Positions 40,231 to 53,600 of a DNA stretch of 64,000 bases are shown here, in pieces (within the stretch, counting starts at the first letter, position 1; each line of letters begins with the position of its first letter). Position numbers and translations under genes: made by a program. A model generated the notes under the pieces. The model searched no databases. It was not told where the DNA came from and saw only the letters and a program-made list of their open reading frames with translations. The stretch is from Tiliqua scincoides (lineage: Eukaryota > Chordata > Lepidosauria > Squamata > Scincidae): positions 113,415,307 through 113,479,306 of the forward strand of contig NC_089822.1 of the NCBI RefSeq assembly GCF_035046505.1. Reading direction: 5' to 3'.

Positions 40231-41819
40231 GGGATGAATGGAATGAGATGGACGGTGGAATGAAATCTAAGCAGGATTAATCTAAGCACATACATCCATA
40301 CGTTTGGTGGAAGGTGAGAGCTAAAGATCTTCTCAGAAGAGAAGGGTTTGGCAAAGGATTTAAAGGAAAAGAAAAATCATGCAGGCCTTCAGGGAGGGTG
40401 TTCCAAGTACAAGTGGCAGCCAGAAAGAATGTACAGAGGTGTTTGAAGGAAGTGAGATGAGTAGTGGAGCGGAGGAGTGAAAGTGTCAAGCAGGGACATG
40501 TGAAACTGCACATTTAATTGTGCAAAAGGGCTCTTTCACTAGACCTTGGGGTGCTCCAATCTGTGCCGGGCTGTCAAATTGGTTTTTGTGCACACAGGTT
40601 AAAGAATTCCCCCCCCCTTCCTGAAGAATTTCATGCTTGTGTCATTCACCTGCTTTTTGGGGACCTGGAAGCCAAGTTTGAACTCTGATTTGAGGGGGGG
40701 AGGAGGCAATTTTAATTTGGTGAACTGTCTGACAAGAAACGGTTGTGTGGTAGTGGTGGGGAACTAATGGTGCTCTAGGACGGGCACTGCCACTAGTGTG
40801 CCTATTTGCTTCCTATCTACTCTCCCTGTATATTTGAAAAAGGTGAATGACAGTGCTTTTGCACAATTCTTTTTCATTGCAATTAGACATGCACAGGAGA
40901 ATTTCCCAATGGATTGAGTTCCCAAGCCCCTCAAGCAGATCTACACAGGTCTTTAGACCATTTCTGCCCAGCCCACAGGTGTACACATTTGATCCCTGTT
41001 GTGTATATGCAACATTGGGCAGAAACGGCTTAAACCCCTGCTGGGGAAAAAAAGAGATCCCTTCTCCCAAGCCCTTGGAAAACAGAAACTCTATACACCC
41101 TTTAGCTGAAGGAAATGACAGAGCCACCATGGGTGAAGTAGTACATGCAGCTCCATATCTTGAAAATATGATCAAAATTAGCATATTTTCTCTTTTGTCA
41201 CTTGCAGCTAATGAGTTCCTAAGTCACCACCCATGGAATCCGCCCCTCCAGTCCCCAAACTGGCCCCTTACCTGGCTCTGGCGTGGCCTGCGTGGGCCAC
41301 TGGCATTTGTGGGGAGCTAGTGGCCATTTCCACTGGTGCCTCCCTTGTGCTTGGCAGCAGCATGCTGTTTACCATATCACTGCACCATCTTCAGCTCTGA
41401 AACTTGCATTCTGCTATTCTGCTATTCTTAGGATAGGATTGAGCCATATATCTTATACTTTAAACCAGAAGGATTTTTCCTGTAATTTTTATATCTGTTG
41501 TCCACTTTTAGGTCATCAACGTTTTAATAGTATTCTTGGATATTCATATTTTAGTTCCTCCAGTTGTTGATAAAGTAAATATACAGAACAAACTGGTACG
41601 TGGGAATAAAAGAATAAAATATTTTTCTGAAGTTGATACTTGATTTAAAAGAATTAGGAGAAAGTTACAAATAAATATCTCATTTAGCCATTGAAAGCAG
41701 ATTTTGTTTGCCCTGTGTGAGAGCCCAGAAAGGGACTGTCACTGCAAGTTACTAGCCTAGGAGCTCTCCAAGGTCCTGCAGCTGGCCTTGCCAAATTACT
41801 TACCTGCTTCAGTCTAACT

Positions 41820-42052
41820 TATATTAAGAATATTTCTATACCACTATTCAACAAAAAGTAGTTCACAAAGTGAACTGTTTATTTACAAAACAAAACAAAT
41901 CCATTCCTGTCCCCAGAGGGTTCACAGTCTAAAAGTCAAGCAGAAGGAGACACCAGAAATAGGCACTGGAAATGACACTGTGCTGGTGTGAAGAGGAACA
42001 GTTGCTCTCCCCTTGCTATAGAGAACACACCACTTTAAAAGGTGCCTACTGT
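41820..42052 (-). repeat. SINE-like repeat, reverse and diverged
   Basis: The same family as 39990-40230, recognisable by TTCAACAAAAAG, GGTTCACAGTCTAAAA and CAGTTGCTCTCCCCTTGCTA. Confidence 0.45.
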
Positions 42053-42799
42053 GTTGATAACTATTGCCATCCTGGGACTCACAGAGCCAGGCTACTCCCA
42101 CAAGAAATTTGTCCTGCCCTGTGCTTTGCTATCAGGGTTTTAGACAGAGGGAAAAAGAGAAGGGGAAACAGAGACAGAAAGAGGGGAGTAGAGTGAGTAG
42201 GAGAGGGACACTAGAGGAAAGAAAGAGGAAAGTGGACAGAGCAGCCTCACAGTCTTGCTCTGAGTGTGCCAAAAATCCATGCTGTTTGTGTTACTTGTGG
42301 CACACATATTGTGGCTGCCCTTGCTCCAGCATGAACTGGACTGCAGCAGGGGCAGCCAGCTTCTATATTCTTTAGACCAGTGAATTAACCTTTGAAGGGA
42401 CTGAGGGTCACAGATCCTAAGGTTTAGGAACAATTTCTGTGTTTATTTATTATATTTTATCAGCTATTTTATCATGGCTGGCATACTATAACTAGGTTTT
42501 CCTCTCATTTTAAAATCATTTTTAAGCTGAGAACAAAAAATCCTAGAAACCAATAAATGTCAAAAAGACATTACCAATGTATTACCAAGAACATGAGCAG
42601 AAGCTGGGGCTTAATGCAAAGAGACTAGGAATATGTGCAATATTTTGTTGCAGGCATCACTTGTCTTAAATCATAATAAATATACATAACACGAAATAGT
42701 GACAAATTTATCATTGAAATTCATTATAATTGAAATCAGCAGCCATTTACTCTAGGCTTGATTAATAATTATTCAATAAATTCTAAGATAAAGTGCTCA

Positions 42800-42978
42800 G
42801 AGTCCAATCCTATCCAATTTTCCACTGCCTGTGCAGCTGTCCCAGTGGCATGTACGCTGCATCCTGCGGTGAGGAGGCAATCACAAAGGCCTCCTCAAGG
42901 TATGGGAACATTTGTTCCCTTACCTCAGGGCTGCATTGCAGCTGCACCGGTGCTGGAAAGTTGGATAGGACTGGGCCC
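42800..42978. mobile_element. miniature inverted-repeat element, 3-bp TSD TCA
   Basis: It has GAGTCCAATCCTATCCAA at the left and GTTGGATAGGACTGGGCCC at the right, with TCA on both sides. It is followed by a second miniature repeat at about 43020-43285. Confidence 0.6.
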
Positions 42979-43758
42979 TCATTCACTTCTAACCAATCGA
43001 TGCCTTCTGTGGACACTTGCAGCCCAATCCTACCTAACTCCCCACGCAGTGATGTAGCAGCACTGGTGTGGCTTCCACTACATACTGTAGGGGAGTTTTG
43101 GCTGCTGGAGGTGTCCTCAGATAAGGGGATATTTTCCACTTGCCCTTAAGCAGGTTATCAGCAACTATGGGTCAACTTGGACCTGCGCCAATGATACTGT
43201 TGGCACATGTCCAAGGATCCATGCTGGCAGATGAGGCGCAGGAAGGGAGTTGGGATTCAGTATGCACTGCTGCCACTGATCCCATCCACCTCCCGGGGCC
43301 CGATTTGCCCCTGCCCCTGGTTCCATCTGCATAACCTGAATGCTCTTCTTGCATAGAGGACAGAACTTCATGTCACCTGAAACATGTCATGTGTTTCACA
43401 AATGTGTGTTTCTTGGTTAATGGTAATGTGGAGGCAGAAGAAGAATGTTCAGTGGAGAATTGGTGTTCAGGTCAGAGAGAACTTAACTCTTCTCCTGCCA
43501 AGTCTCCCCCTGCAACCAGTCCCCAACAAATAGCTGGGGGGGGGGGAATGAAGACAATTGCTAAGGGAGGGGCTTTAAAGGAAAACTGGTAGGCATATGT
43601 GGGCTAAGAATTTCATCCTCACTTGCTAATTTTTCTCTGCAAATGTCTCCTGCCTCTGCTTGAATGTGACAAGGCAACATCTGGCTTCCCTTGCATCTAT
43701 TTTGCAACTAGAGTGCGATAAAATGTAGGGAATCAGCTTTTATACTTATTGACTAAAG

Positions 43759-44050
43759 CAGGGGTCTCCTTGCAGAGCATTTTGGTCAGAGGGCCACATC
43801 AAATATCTGGCGTGGTGTTGAGGGCTGGAAAAAAAACTTAAATATAAAATTTAAATTAATAAATTAGAGATGGAACTTAGATGAATGAATAAATGAATGA
43901 ATGGGCTCAACCTCTCTGGCCCTGAACACCCTCCAGACACAATCAGAGCACAGTTCTGGCCATGTTCAGTTGAGTGGGCCAGAGGCTTTCAGGGGACATG
44001 AGGTTGGTCGCGGGCCGGAAAGAGTCTTGCTGTGGGTTTGGAGACCCCTG
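43759..44050. mobile_element. hAT-type miniature element with perfect 8-bp TSD
   Basis: It starts CAGGGGTCTCC and ends GGAGACCCCTG, flanked by GACTAAAG on both sides (43751-43758, 44051-44058). Confidence 0.85.
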
Positions 44051-45724
44051 GACTAAAGCAATGCCTGTCATTTTGAGATAGGCCTATATATTATAGAAAA
44101 GCTTTGGAAAGGTTGAAATAAAAACATCTCTATGTGCTTCATGCACTATATTTTGATACAGTACTTATCCGTGTGTGTTCCAGTTCTGACTCTTAGTCCT
44201 CAATCCTTTTTTCTCTTTTTTAAAAATTAAAACAAGACAAAACGAAATGAAAAAACAAAAACAAACATATCGTTAAATTGGGCTACATGAGAGGGAGGGG
44301 TTATCTCTCATTGGGCTGATCCTGGCTGTCTGGTGGGTGAGTAGGTGGCTGCGTAGGAATGAACATGCATCCCTGCAGTTGCATGACTCTGCCTCCTGCC
44401 TCTGCTTTCTCTGCATGCTGCCCATTGGTTGTTTCCCCTGGCAACTCTCCCACAAGCCTACCAGGCTCCAAAGCACCTCTTGGAAACTAGTTGCACACCC
44501 TGCACTCCCATTCTGTGTGCTGTGGAAGAGGAGGTCCTCAAGCTATTCCCGGCAACATGACTCATGCATTGTGACTCAAAAGCAAGAGCTGTGAAGTGTA
44601 CCTTCCGTGATGGACAGGTTTAAGCTGTTAGCAGCCTCTCTGGCTCATGCTTCTTCCAGGACTTCTTTCCTATTAGCCCAGGTCAGAATCCAACTGTGGC
44701 CTTCTTCCAGTCCACTCCCTTCTTACAAAAAAGGGTGGATATAGTTTTGGTGGGGGAGAGATCTCTTTAAGCACAAGCCTGGTGCTCTCTGTCATGGCAA
44801 GGAGACACAGGGATGAACTATCAAGCAGGCTTTGGGCAAAAGTAGCTTGCCTGTCATCTGCCTCTTGTTCACCCCCACACCCCATTGTCCAGGCTGTGAC
44901 CAGACACTCATTCTCGGTTGGTCTTTGTGGAGCTAAATTTGATTTGTCAGACTTCAACCCATTTCCTCAGTGTTCCTCTGCCTTCCATAATACCCACGCA
45001 ATGAGATGTTTGGGAGAACTTTCCTCACAGCGTGTTAATTAGGGAATAATATTTTTTCCTGAGAGTTTTAATGGGATCTTCATCACTAACCCTTTACTGC
45101 TAAAAACAACTCAGCACCTGACAATACACCTACACAGAAGGAGCTTTGTTGCAAGAAAGAGTACACGTCGTACTTACAGTTCACAGTGCATGATGATCTG
45201 AGATGCAGGTTATTCGCTTTATGCACAGATGGTGTACACACACTTTGTGACTGCAGCCAATTTTTGTCTTCTTACCATCTGTCTCCACACAGTGGAAAAA
45301 CCCACATGGAAGCCTGTCAGATGCAATGATCTCAACATGGGTTTCATGCCAATTCCTTCACTAAAGTGGCTGCCATTCAGGGATTTTGCACTGTGCATAC
45401 CATAGTATCTTTGTGGCTCTCTGCTGGGTCTCACAGTGGCACATTGAGCCCCTGCCTTCTCCCAAACTTTCCGGCAAATAGAGAGGAGGAACAAGTCTGT
45501 GGCAGTGGGTGTCAGGTGACAAGCAGTGCTGGTGGCAGAGATTTCCTGATTAATCTGCTAGAAAAAGGGTCTGGAGCTTTAGGCCCAGGAGACACAGAGC
45601 ACCTCCACAGCCTTCCTGTCCCTTCAGTAGACCTGCAGGCCACGTCCTTTAGAAGGGTTTTGTGGATGTGGGGGAGGGTCTTTCAAGGGTGAGGGCGGTT
45701 ATGCCACTCCAGCAGCACCATCAA

Positions 45725-46090
45725 GTTTTATTATCATCATTATTTTTTTCGCACAGTCATGTTGTTTTTGACTGGATTTTGTTTATATGCACCTATCAAA
45801 TCCTTCCCAAGGACCTAGGATAGGTAGCTGTTTTTTGTCTTCATGTTGTTGTGTTACAAATATTGCCAGAGTCTATGCACTGTTCTCAGTAAGGCTGCCT
45901 TTTGTAGTAAGTAAGGCTTACTAAGGTAAGTACTTACTAAGGTAAGTAAGCCTTAGTAAGGCTGCCTTAGTAAGGCTGATGGTACTTATACTCAAGCGTT
46001 CAAGTGCTTTTTTTTTTTAGCAGTTTTGGGATAGCACCCACAGCCCCTATGACTATTTTTGTTGTTATACCCCCAATTTTTGCTTAATCC
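45725..46090. mobile_element. LINE 3' fragment (inverted relative to 34377-34735)
   Basis: It contains CGCACAGTCATGTTGTT and CTTCCCAAGGACCTAGGATA, complementary to the fragment in ICAM5 intron 1, then GGATAGCACCCACAGCCCC. A short tandem array of AGTAAG-like units (about 45890-45970) interrupts it. Confidence 0.45.
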
Positions 46091-47318
46091 CCCAATGGAT
46101 ATTCTAAGTAGTATATGGCAAGGGAAGGGTACCCACTGAGAGATCACCTTGCCTGGCTGAAGACCAGGCCTGTGACCTGGAGGATGGGATGCCCTCATCA
46201 CTGTACATCCAGCCCCTCTTCTCCAACAGCAGGAGCAATGTTACCTGCAGAACCCTGGCAGCTGGTGCACTGTCCAGACACCTTGGGCTCTCACACTGTC
46301 CCGAGACCTGTAGGAGGCATGTTGCTCCATGCAAGTTCCCTCCATCTACCATGTATTTGCACTCACTCTGACTCTCATGGACCCCCAGGGGGGTGGATGC
46401 TGCCCCCAGGCTTTCCCCCCTCAATGACGGATAGCCATGGCTGATGGGCACCCCCTCCCAAGGGTTCTACTCTCCCTTTGGTTGTAAGAACTCTCCAGGA
46501 TCTCAGCAGATGTGGGCAGCTGTACAAATACCTGTCATATGTTCCTTTGGAACTTTAACCACTCCTTGCGCGTCCATTGACAGCAGCCCAGTCACCGGGT
46601 GGTGGGACTCCTATGGCGACAGCGCCCTTGTCCCCTGACCCTGGCAGCTGCAATGCCAAGACTGACAGCTGCCTGCTTCTGGTGCTGGTGCTCAAGGGTT
46701 GTCCCTTGGTTTTCTCTGCTGTTGGGTGCAGGTGCTGATGTAGGGCTGATGGGATGGTCATGTCTGTTGCATGTAGAGGCCACACCCTTCCTGCCTCCAG
46801 ATTTAAGAGGCATTTGCTGCTGTGGCTCATTGGATGCTTACTGCTCTGGTGGTGATTGCTACTAGGCAAAGGGGGGACTTGGCCACAGGGTGCAGCAGAA
46901 GCTGCTGCATCTCATCCTGCAGAGAACCCTGAAAGTGACTGTTCCTATGTGAGCGTTCAGTGTTCCTATGCCACCAACTAGGTACTAACTGGGCTGCTGA
47001 ACACCCCAGGTAGGCACTGGGTTGGGGCCAGGGCTTATACTACAGCAGGCAGTAGAAGGCCTTCAACCCCATTGGGGAAGCCATCAGATGCCAGGCTTGG
47101 CTGCTAGGCTGTCTCTGCACATGTATGGCTCAGTTGCTATGCCAGGGGTGTGTTTTCATCTTCCTGTGCCTTTCTTCTTTTGCTCCTCCCCTATTTTGCA
47201 TGTGCTGAAGGCCTGTGACTTGCACTTGGGATATGGCAGGGCTGCCAGCATAGGATTTTGCATGTGCTGTACCAGTTGGGTTGCTCAGACTTGGACTTCA
47301 AATACAGCTTGGCAATTA

Positions 47319-48415
47319 ATAAGAACATAAGAAGAGCCCCACTGGATCAGACCAAAGGCCCATCTAGTCCAGCTTCCTATATCACACAGTGGCCCAAATA
47401 CGTCAGGGAGCACACATGACATGACACAGTCTGCGTCCTGGTGCCCACCCCTGCATCTGGCATTCTGTGGTAACCTACATCTAAAATCAGGCTTGCACGT
47501 ACCTATGATGACCTGCAATCCGTAATGGACTTTTCCTCCAGAAATTTTCCAGTCTCCTCTTAAAGGCATCTAGGTGAGATGCCATCACCACTTCCTGTGG
47601 CGAGAAGTTCCACAGACTAATTACATGCTGGTAAAGAAATATTTTCTTTTGTCTGTCCTAACTCTCCCAAAACTCAATGTTAGAGGGTGTCCCTTGGTTC
47701 TGATGTTATGTGAAAGGGAAAATAGCATCTCTCTATCCATTCCTTGCGTGATTTTGTATGTCTCAATCATGTCCCCCCTCAGGCACCTCTTTTCTAGCAA
47801 GAAGAGACCCAAATGCTGTGGCCTTTCCTCATAAGGGAGATGTCCCAGCCCAATAATCATTTTGGTTACTCTATTCTGCACCTTTTCCATTTCCACTATC
47901 TCTTTTTTGAGATGAGGTGACCAGAACTGGATGCAATACTCCAAGTGTGGCCTTACCATCAGTTTGTACAATGGCATTATAATATTAGCCGTCTTATTTT
48001 CAATACCTTTTCTAAAGATCCCAAACATGGAATTAGCCTTCTTCACTGCTGTCACACACTGGGTCGACACTTTCATCGAGCTGTTCACCAGCACCCCAAG
48101 ATCTCTTTCCTGATCCGTCACAGACAGCTCAGAACCCATTAGCCTATATGTAAAGTTTTGATTCTTTGCCCCAAAGTGCATGACTTTACATTTACTTACA
48201 TGGAAATGCACCTGCCATTTTGTAGTCCATTCTCCCAGTTTGGAGAGATGTTTCTGGTGCACTTCACAATCTCTTCTGGTCTTTACAACTCAGAAAAGTT
48301 TGGTGTTGTCTGCAAACCTGGCCACCTTGCTGCTTAACCCTGTCTCCAGGTGATTTATGAACAAATTGAAAAGCACCAGCCCCAGGGCAGATCCTTGAAT
48401 TGTCAGTTTCAATTT
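47319..48415 (-). mobile_element. CR1-like LINE, 1.1-kb 3' fragment with open ORF2 end
   Basis: The longest LINE fragment here. The minus frame 47621-48262 encodes 213 residues of the ORF2 C-terminal part. It includes SKCKVMHFG, RDLGVLVNSSMKVSTQC, VRPHLEYCIQFWSPH and LPYEERPQHLGLFLLEKRCL, all CR1 hallmarks. It stops short of the other copies' last codons. The plus strand starts with the octamer tail ATAAGAACATAAGAAG. Confidence 0.88.
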
Positions 48416-48689
48416 CAGAACCCTCAAATAATTTGAAAAAAGTGGTTCCTCAATTTTTTCTTAAAAACGCCACATACATTCATATTTTCTGAAAATTGCC
48501 CTGCAATTGCCCTGCAAATCACATAGAATTGATGCACCATTCTATGTGCATCAACAGACCATACAGTACTCTAATTATTTCTCTGAAATGTACTGTTACT
48601 CAATGAGATCATGGTTCTTATTAGAAAATGTATCTGTTGCACATTGTCTACTTTTTATTGACAAATAAGCCATTTGTTTTATCATGCTT

Positions 48690-49095
48690 CCATATCATCC
48701 TAACCATCCTCTCAGATCAGAGGAAGCCCTTCTAAGTGTGCCACCATCAGTAGAGGTGAGGGGGATGGCGGCAAGAAATAGGGCCTTCTTGTGGAATTTT
48801 CTCCCTCTGGAATTGAGACCAGCTCCCTTTTTGGAGTTCTTTTGACAGGGTCTCAAGACCTTTTTATTCAGGGAAGTTTTTAAATGCTGACATTGGAGGG
48901 CTAGTATTTTTTTTATGAAACATCTCTTCATCTGTGATCCAATTGTGTTTTAATGTTTTTGTGGTTTTAATTGTTTTAATGTATTTAGCACTGTTTGTAC
49001 TATATTGAAATGTTGTAGGCCGCCTTGAGGGCCCTTAAGCAGAGTGGAAAGATGGGGTATAAATCTCATGAATGAATGAATGAATGAATGAATGC
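48690..49095 (+). mobile_element. L2/CR1-type LINE 3' UTR with ATGA tail
   Basis: The order is GGGCCTTCTTGTGGAATTTT, TTTTATTCAGGGAAGTTTTT, AGGCCGCCTTGAGGGCCC and GGTATAAATCTCATGAATG. It ends in six GAAT-type units (about 49068-49093). This is the usual 3' end of an L2-like reptile LINE. Confidence 0.6.
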
Positions 49096-50515
49096 TTCAA
49101 AACATGAACAATCCTTAAAAATTATGAATGGGTGTGTCATGAAATCACTATACTTCATATATTCCTATGTGGTTTCGCCTGCTCTTTGTACGATTCCCTC
49201 GCTCCTCTCCTCTTGTAATATTGAAAAATGTAGTAATAAAGTAGTAGTTAGTAAAGCTTTTCAGAGGCCCCTTGACAGCTGAACCCCCATTAACAGATCA
49301 CTTCTTATAGAAACCCAGGAATGTGACAATGTTAAGCAGGGCTCCAAGCAGAGAAAGGCAGAGCTCAGGTTTTGAAGTGGCCATTTCTCATCCAATTACA
49401 GAACAGGTGATGTCCTCCCAGCTGAAACTCTCCAGCCAGCCCAAATTCTCTTCTTGCCTCTTTCTTTGCATTCAGCCAGCCAGGGGAGAGCCCAGCAAGT
49501 CCACTCACTGTAACTGTGAAAGGGGTGAGCTGGTGAGTCCTTATCCAGGTATGGTCAGATAGGGACCATGTAGGCCAGGTTTTGTTTTATTTGGAATTCT
49601 CCTTCTTCCCTGTTTTACAAACCTCCTTTGTCTCTTGTTGCCATATAAGCTCTTTCTGGTTTAAGGGTTCTGAGCTAGTGATGCATGCAGAAGACTCCGC
49701 AGCGCTTCAGCGCCATCTGCTGGCCATCTGATTGCAGGTGGAAAATGTTTTTAAATTTAATGCTTCTTGCTTTTATTCCTAGTTCATCTGATCTGTTATT
49801 TCCTTTTTATTCAATTGACTTTTTAAATAATAAATGTTCGCATATTATTCTCAATCTACCATGTTTTTGGGAACAGTGGAACTGTCATGTCTGCAGGTGC
49901 TACTGTGAGAGTGATTTTAACAGACTCCTGAGGTTCAGTATTGCCCTAGGAGGGGTGTTCATTCCAGGGAGTCAATCTGGTTAGCTTGATCTCCTGGGTT
50001 GGTGGCAGCAATTCAAACTGCCAAGGCTTTTCCCCAGTACACTGCATGCCCAAAAGAAGAGGAAGAGAGGGGATTGGGAAGGGCGTAAGCAAGCTACATT
50101 AGGCACTACTGCCCTGCATCAGCGTGTGGTTGCTGGTGGCCCCTCTCTAAAACCTGACAGGGCAACCCTCACTGAACAGAATTCATGACACCTTGCAATC
50201 ACTGTGGCAATGGGACATCCACTTGGTGTACTTGGGCCAGAAGGAAGAAGGTGACGAGGCATAATAATTAGATGCTTTTATGTGGTCGTCCAGCAGGGTG
50301 AGGTTGAAAGAAAAGAACAATTAATTTTCTTTTCCACTCTACTGTGGATGCTGTGCTCAATGCAAGACCTGATTGTGAATCATACTCTCATTTGTTTCAT
50401 TTTCACAGTACTTTCTCTCATACAATGTACTTTACAATTGTTTCATTACTATAATCCAGTGTTATGAGATAAAACCAGAAGTTCTGTTGTAGTCTGTGTC
50501 ATGTGCAAAGCTTTT

Positions 50516-50637
50516 TCAACTTAGTGTTCTTCCCTTCTTAGTCTTAGCTACACACAGCCAGTACGCGAAAATCCCCACCAGTAGGGCAACTAAAATTGCT
50601 ATAGAACAAGCAGCCACGGTTATAGCCGTACAGGTTT
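50516..50637 (-). CDS. ICAM-like last exon: membrane span and short tail
   Basis: This exon follows a pyrimidine-rich acceptor (AG at 50638-50639). It encodes TCTAITVAACSIAILVALLV and GIFAYWLCVA, a membrane span, then a basic tail TKKGRTLS and a TGA stop at 50516-50518. It is phase 1 at its start, matching the donor at 51804-51809. The tail of about ten residues is far shorter than the ICAM-1 or ICAM-5 tail and is comparable to ICAM-4. Confidence 0.85.
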
Positions 50638-53600
50638 CTGAAAGTGAGAAAAAGAGAAAAAAATATCCTTAATCATAACTTAGATATAACTTGTAATATA
50701 TCTATTTCAAAGGGGCCCCAATAAGATTCACTGCCTGTACCCACCTTTAATTTCCACCAATCCTGCCACTCCCCCAGGCCCTCCTGCATGTACTATCACT
50801 TGTGCACACTCCAGGTGAATACCACACAGTTTTCATCCCCCCCCCCCACTCTGTTGGCCACTCTACAAGAAGCAGTGGTAGAGCTGGAGTAGAAAGAAGC
50901 AAACCCTCCCATCCTCGTCCTCCTCTCTCAGCATGAGTGCATGAAAAGAGAATGGGCTGGATAGTTGGAGTGGCTGGACAGACAGGCAGCCAGGGTTGGT
51001 AGCAAGTGACTGTTGGGTGCAAGGCATCTTCCACCAGCTTGCCTCCTCCTCCAGCCCATCACTGGTACAAGTCTCCAGACTATTCATGAATAGCGTGTAA
51101 GACTGAGGGCTGTACTGAGCATTCTTCACCAGCAGTAGACTGTTACATTCAGGGCCTGTTTACAAGACACAAAATAACCTCTGAACATGAAGCAATGCAG
51201 AGTATACTAGAATTCAGTGTACGAAAAATAATCCAATTTCCTCTCAGTCATCATTCAATACCTGAAAAAAATGAATTCTGCACTGAAAGCTGACTTGGCC
51301 ATGAGATACATTGGGGTCCAATCTATCCAACTTTCCAGTGCTGATGCAACTGCAATGCAACCCTGAGGTAAGGGAACAAATATTTCTTTACCTTGAGGAG
51401 GCCTCCATGATTGCCCCCACCACTACCACTATAGGATGCAGCACTTGCCTCATTGGCACAGCTGCATCAGAGCTGGAAAGTTGGATAGGATTGGGCCCTT
51501 AGGTGACTGCTTTGCCATGACTATCAGTGTTAAGAGGGTGAGCAGATCACACTGCTTTGCTGAATAATTAGGACAACTTCACTCAAAACAAAGTAAGAAA
51601 ACAGAACTTCCCTCAAAACAAGATAAAGGACAGCCTTCTTTTTCCTGTTCAACAGTTGTTACTCTTTCTCCTGCATTTTGGACAAGTGCTGAACCACCAA
51701 ACTGGTTCAACATGTGCAAATTCAGGTTGATTTGGGGGGGGGGGGGAAATGCAGCCATTCTCCAGGAAACAAAAGCTACACGTAGCATGAGCCATGCCTG
51801 CAGACTCACCAGCTGTCTTCAACTCCAACTTGGAAGATGTAACCATGAAGGATTCCTCAAGATTCAGGGTCACATGACAAGTGATCTCCTGTCCATGGTC
51901 CTGAGGCTGAAGGGTTATGGTATAATGCACTGTAAAGTTTGTCAGAGTCGTTTTCCAGAACTTCTGTGCATGCAGAGACTTTGCCCCTTTAAAGAAGCTC
52001 ACAGTGAAGTTACTGTCAGGGATCGCATTTATAATGTGGCATGTCAGATTGTAGACCCAGCTGTGGCCTGGTGAACGCTTCAGTTCCACTGTCACATACT
52101 CCGGGGGGGCTGAAACATCATATAAAGCAAGAAATAAGAAAAGCTAACTAGGGTCATAGGGTTCCATTCTGACCCTTGATTCACAGGTAATTCAGTGGGC
52201 TGTCATGACCTCAATTTTTCAATTTCAATTTCAAAACCTTTATTAGGCATTAGCACTCAGACAAAAAAAAAATCAGACATACAGACAAAGCAAAATATAA
52301 ACAGACTCTCTGCCTAAGAAATAGAATTGTTAGGGTGGATGGGGAATATGGTTCTGCGTCTAGTTAGAATATCGTGCAAAAACCTAGCCAGTTGATTTAT
52401 GACCAAAGTGTCATTAGAAGCTAGAAGTAGACGTAGGATTTCATCATCCTGTGCCCATAAAGGGCCATTTGAAAGTAGATTTGGAAGCATACTTCTAATA
52501 TTCATGTAATAAGGGGAATGAGGTACTATATGAGCTAAGGATTAAGTAGCTCCCAGATTACATGCACATTTGGTTGAAATCTGAGAACGCTGATAAAATC
52601 TAGCTTCTAGCTCACGAGATGGAAACACATTACATCGAGCAAGTGTAAAAGCTTGATGGATCTGTGAATCATTTAGCACATACAGATATCAGGGACGAAC
52701 CAATGGTAATTGCAACTGAAGGGGGGGGAACAAGTCTTACTAGCAGCTGACCCCAATTTTCCCCTCCAGACCACTTTCTAGTTCAATCCTGCCTATAGCA
52801 AGAAATCCTCCTAGAACAGTGGTTCTCAAACTTTTAGCACCGGTGTTACCAAAAAGGCTATTTTGTTTAGGGGAATTAGTATATTAGCCTTTTGGAAACT
52901 TTTGGGACCATAGGCTGGATACCAAGACAGTGTTAAGCAAAGAGATCCCTTGCCTAGCTTAATGAGGAGACTGGGAGGAAGGTAACTTTCAATCAAAGGA
53001 TTATATTTTTATTGCAAAAACACACAAAGGTAAACATAATACACATGGAGAATTGATAAGTGTAGATTTCTAGTGTATATTGTACCTAGCTAGTAGTGGC
53101 TGCATGTGCTATGTATTTGGGTGCATCCGAAAAGGAATCAGAAACTGATAGGGTGTAGGGAAGTATTTAGGGGTTCCTTAATCTGCTAAACCCAGTTGCT
53201 GACTAAAGATGGGGGAGAAGGGAGGAATAGATAGGGGAGAAGGGAGGGAGTGTAGACGCCAGATATATTTACCTGTCCGGGGGGTGGGGCAGTTGGATGG
53301 GAGAGAGTATGGCCACTCCGGCAGGAGTTCAGTCAGAGAGAGAGACATGTGCTCTGAGTTCTCTCTTATAAGGATTGTCTTTGACCTGGAAATTGATCTA
53401 GAAAGACCGGATCCCAGAGCTGTGCACATGCTCAGTACACACAATGGTACATGTGGAGTATGTGATGAACCAGAAGGAAGGCAGCTTACCAGCCAGGCTG
53501 ACCTTCTGGGGGGAGGGAGGCAATCTGCATAAGGTGCTTAAGAGTAAGAACAATAGACCCTTTCCTCTGGAGGTGCAGGCTTGTTTTGCATAATCAGGAG

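Larger units (their letters stand above)
39061..50515. other. intergenic region between ICAM-like gene and ICAM5
   Basis: No exon was recognised in 11.5 kb. Named repeats are listed separately. Stretches 40550-41810, 42060-42780, 44060-45720, 46090-47315 and 49100-50515 show no repeat I can name. Open frames on both strands near 46.1-46.9 kb lack splice sites or domains. Confidence 0.5.

Noticed and set aside
46104-46870. Overlapping frames of 80-115 codons on both strands
   Set aside because: No recognisable domain, no splice-site pattern and no signal peptide of quality; both strands open equally.
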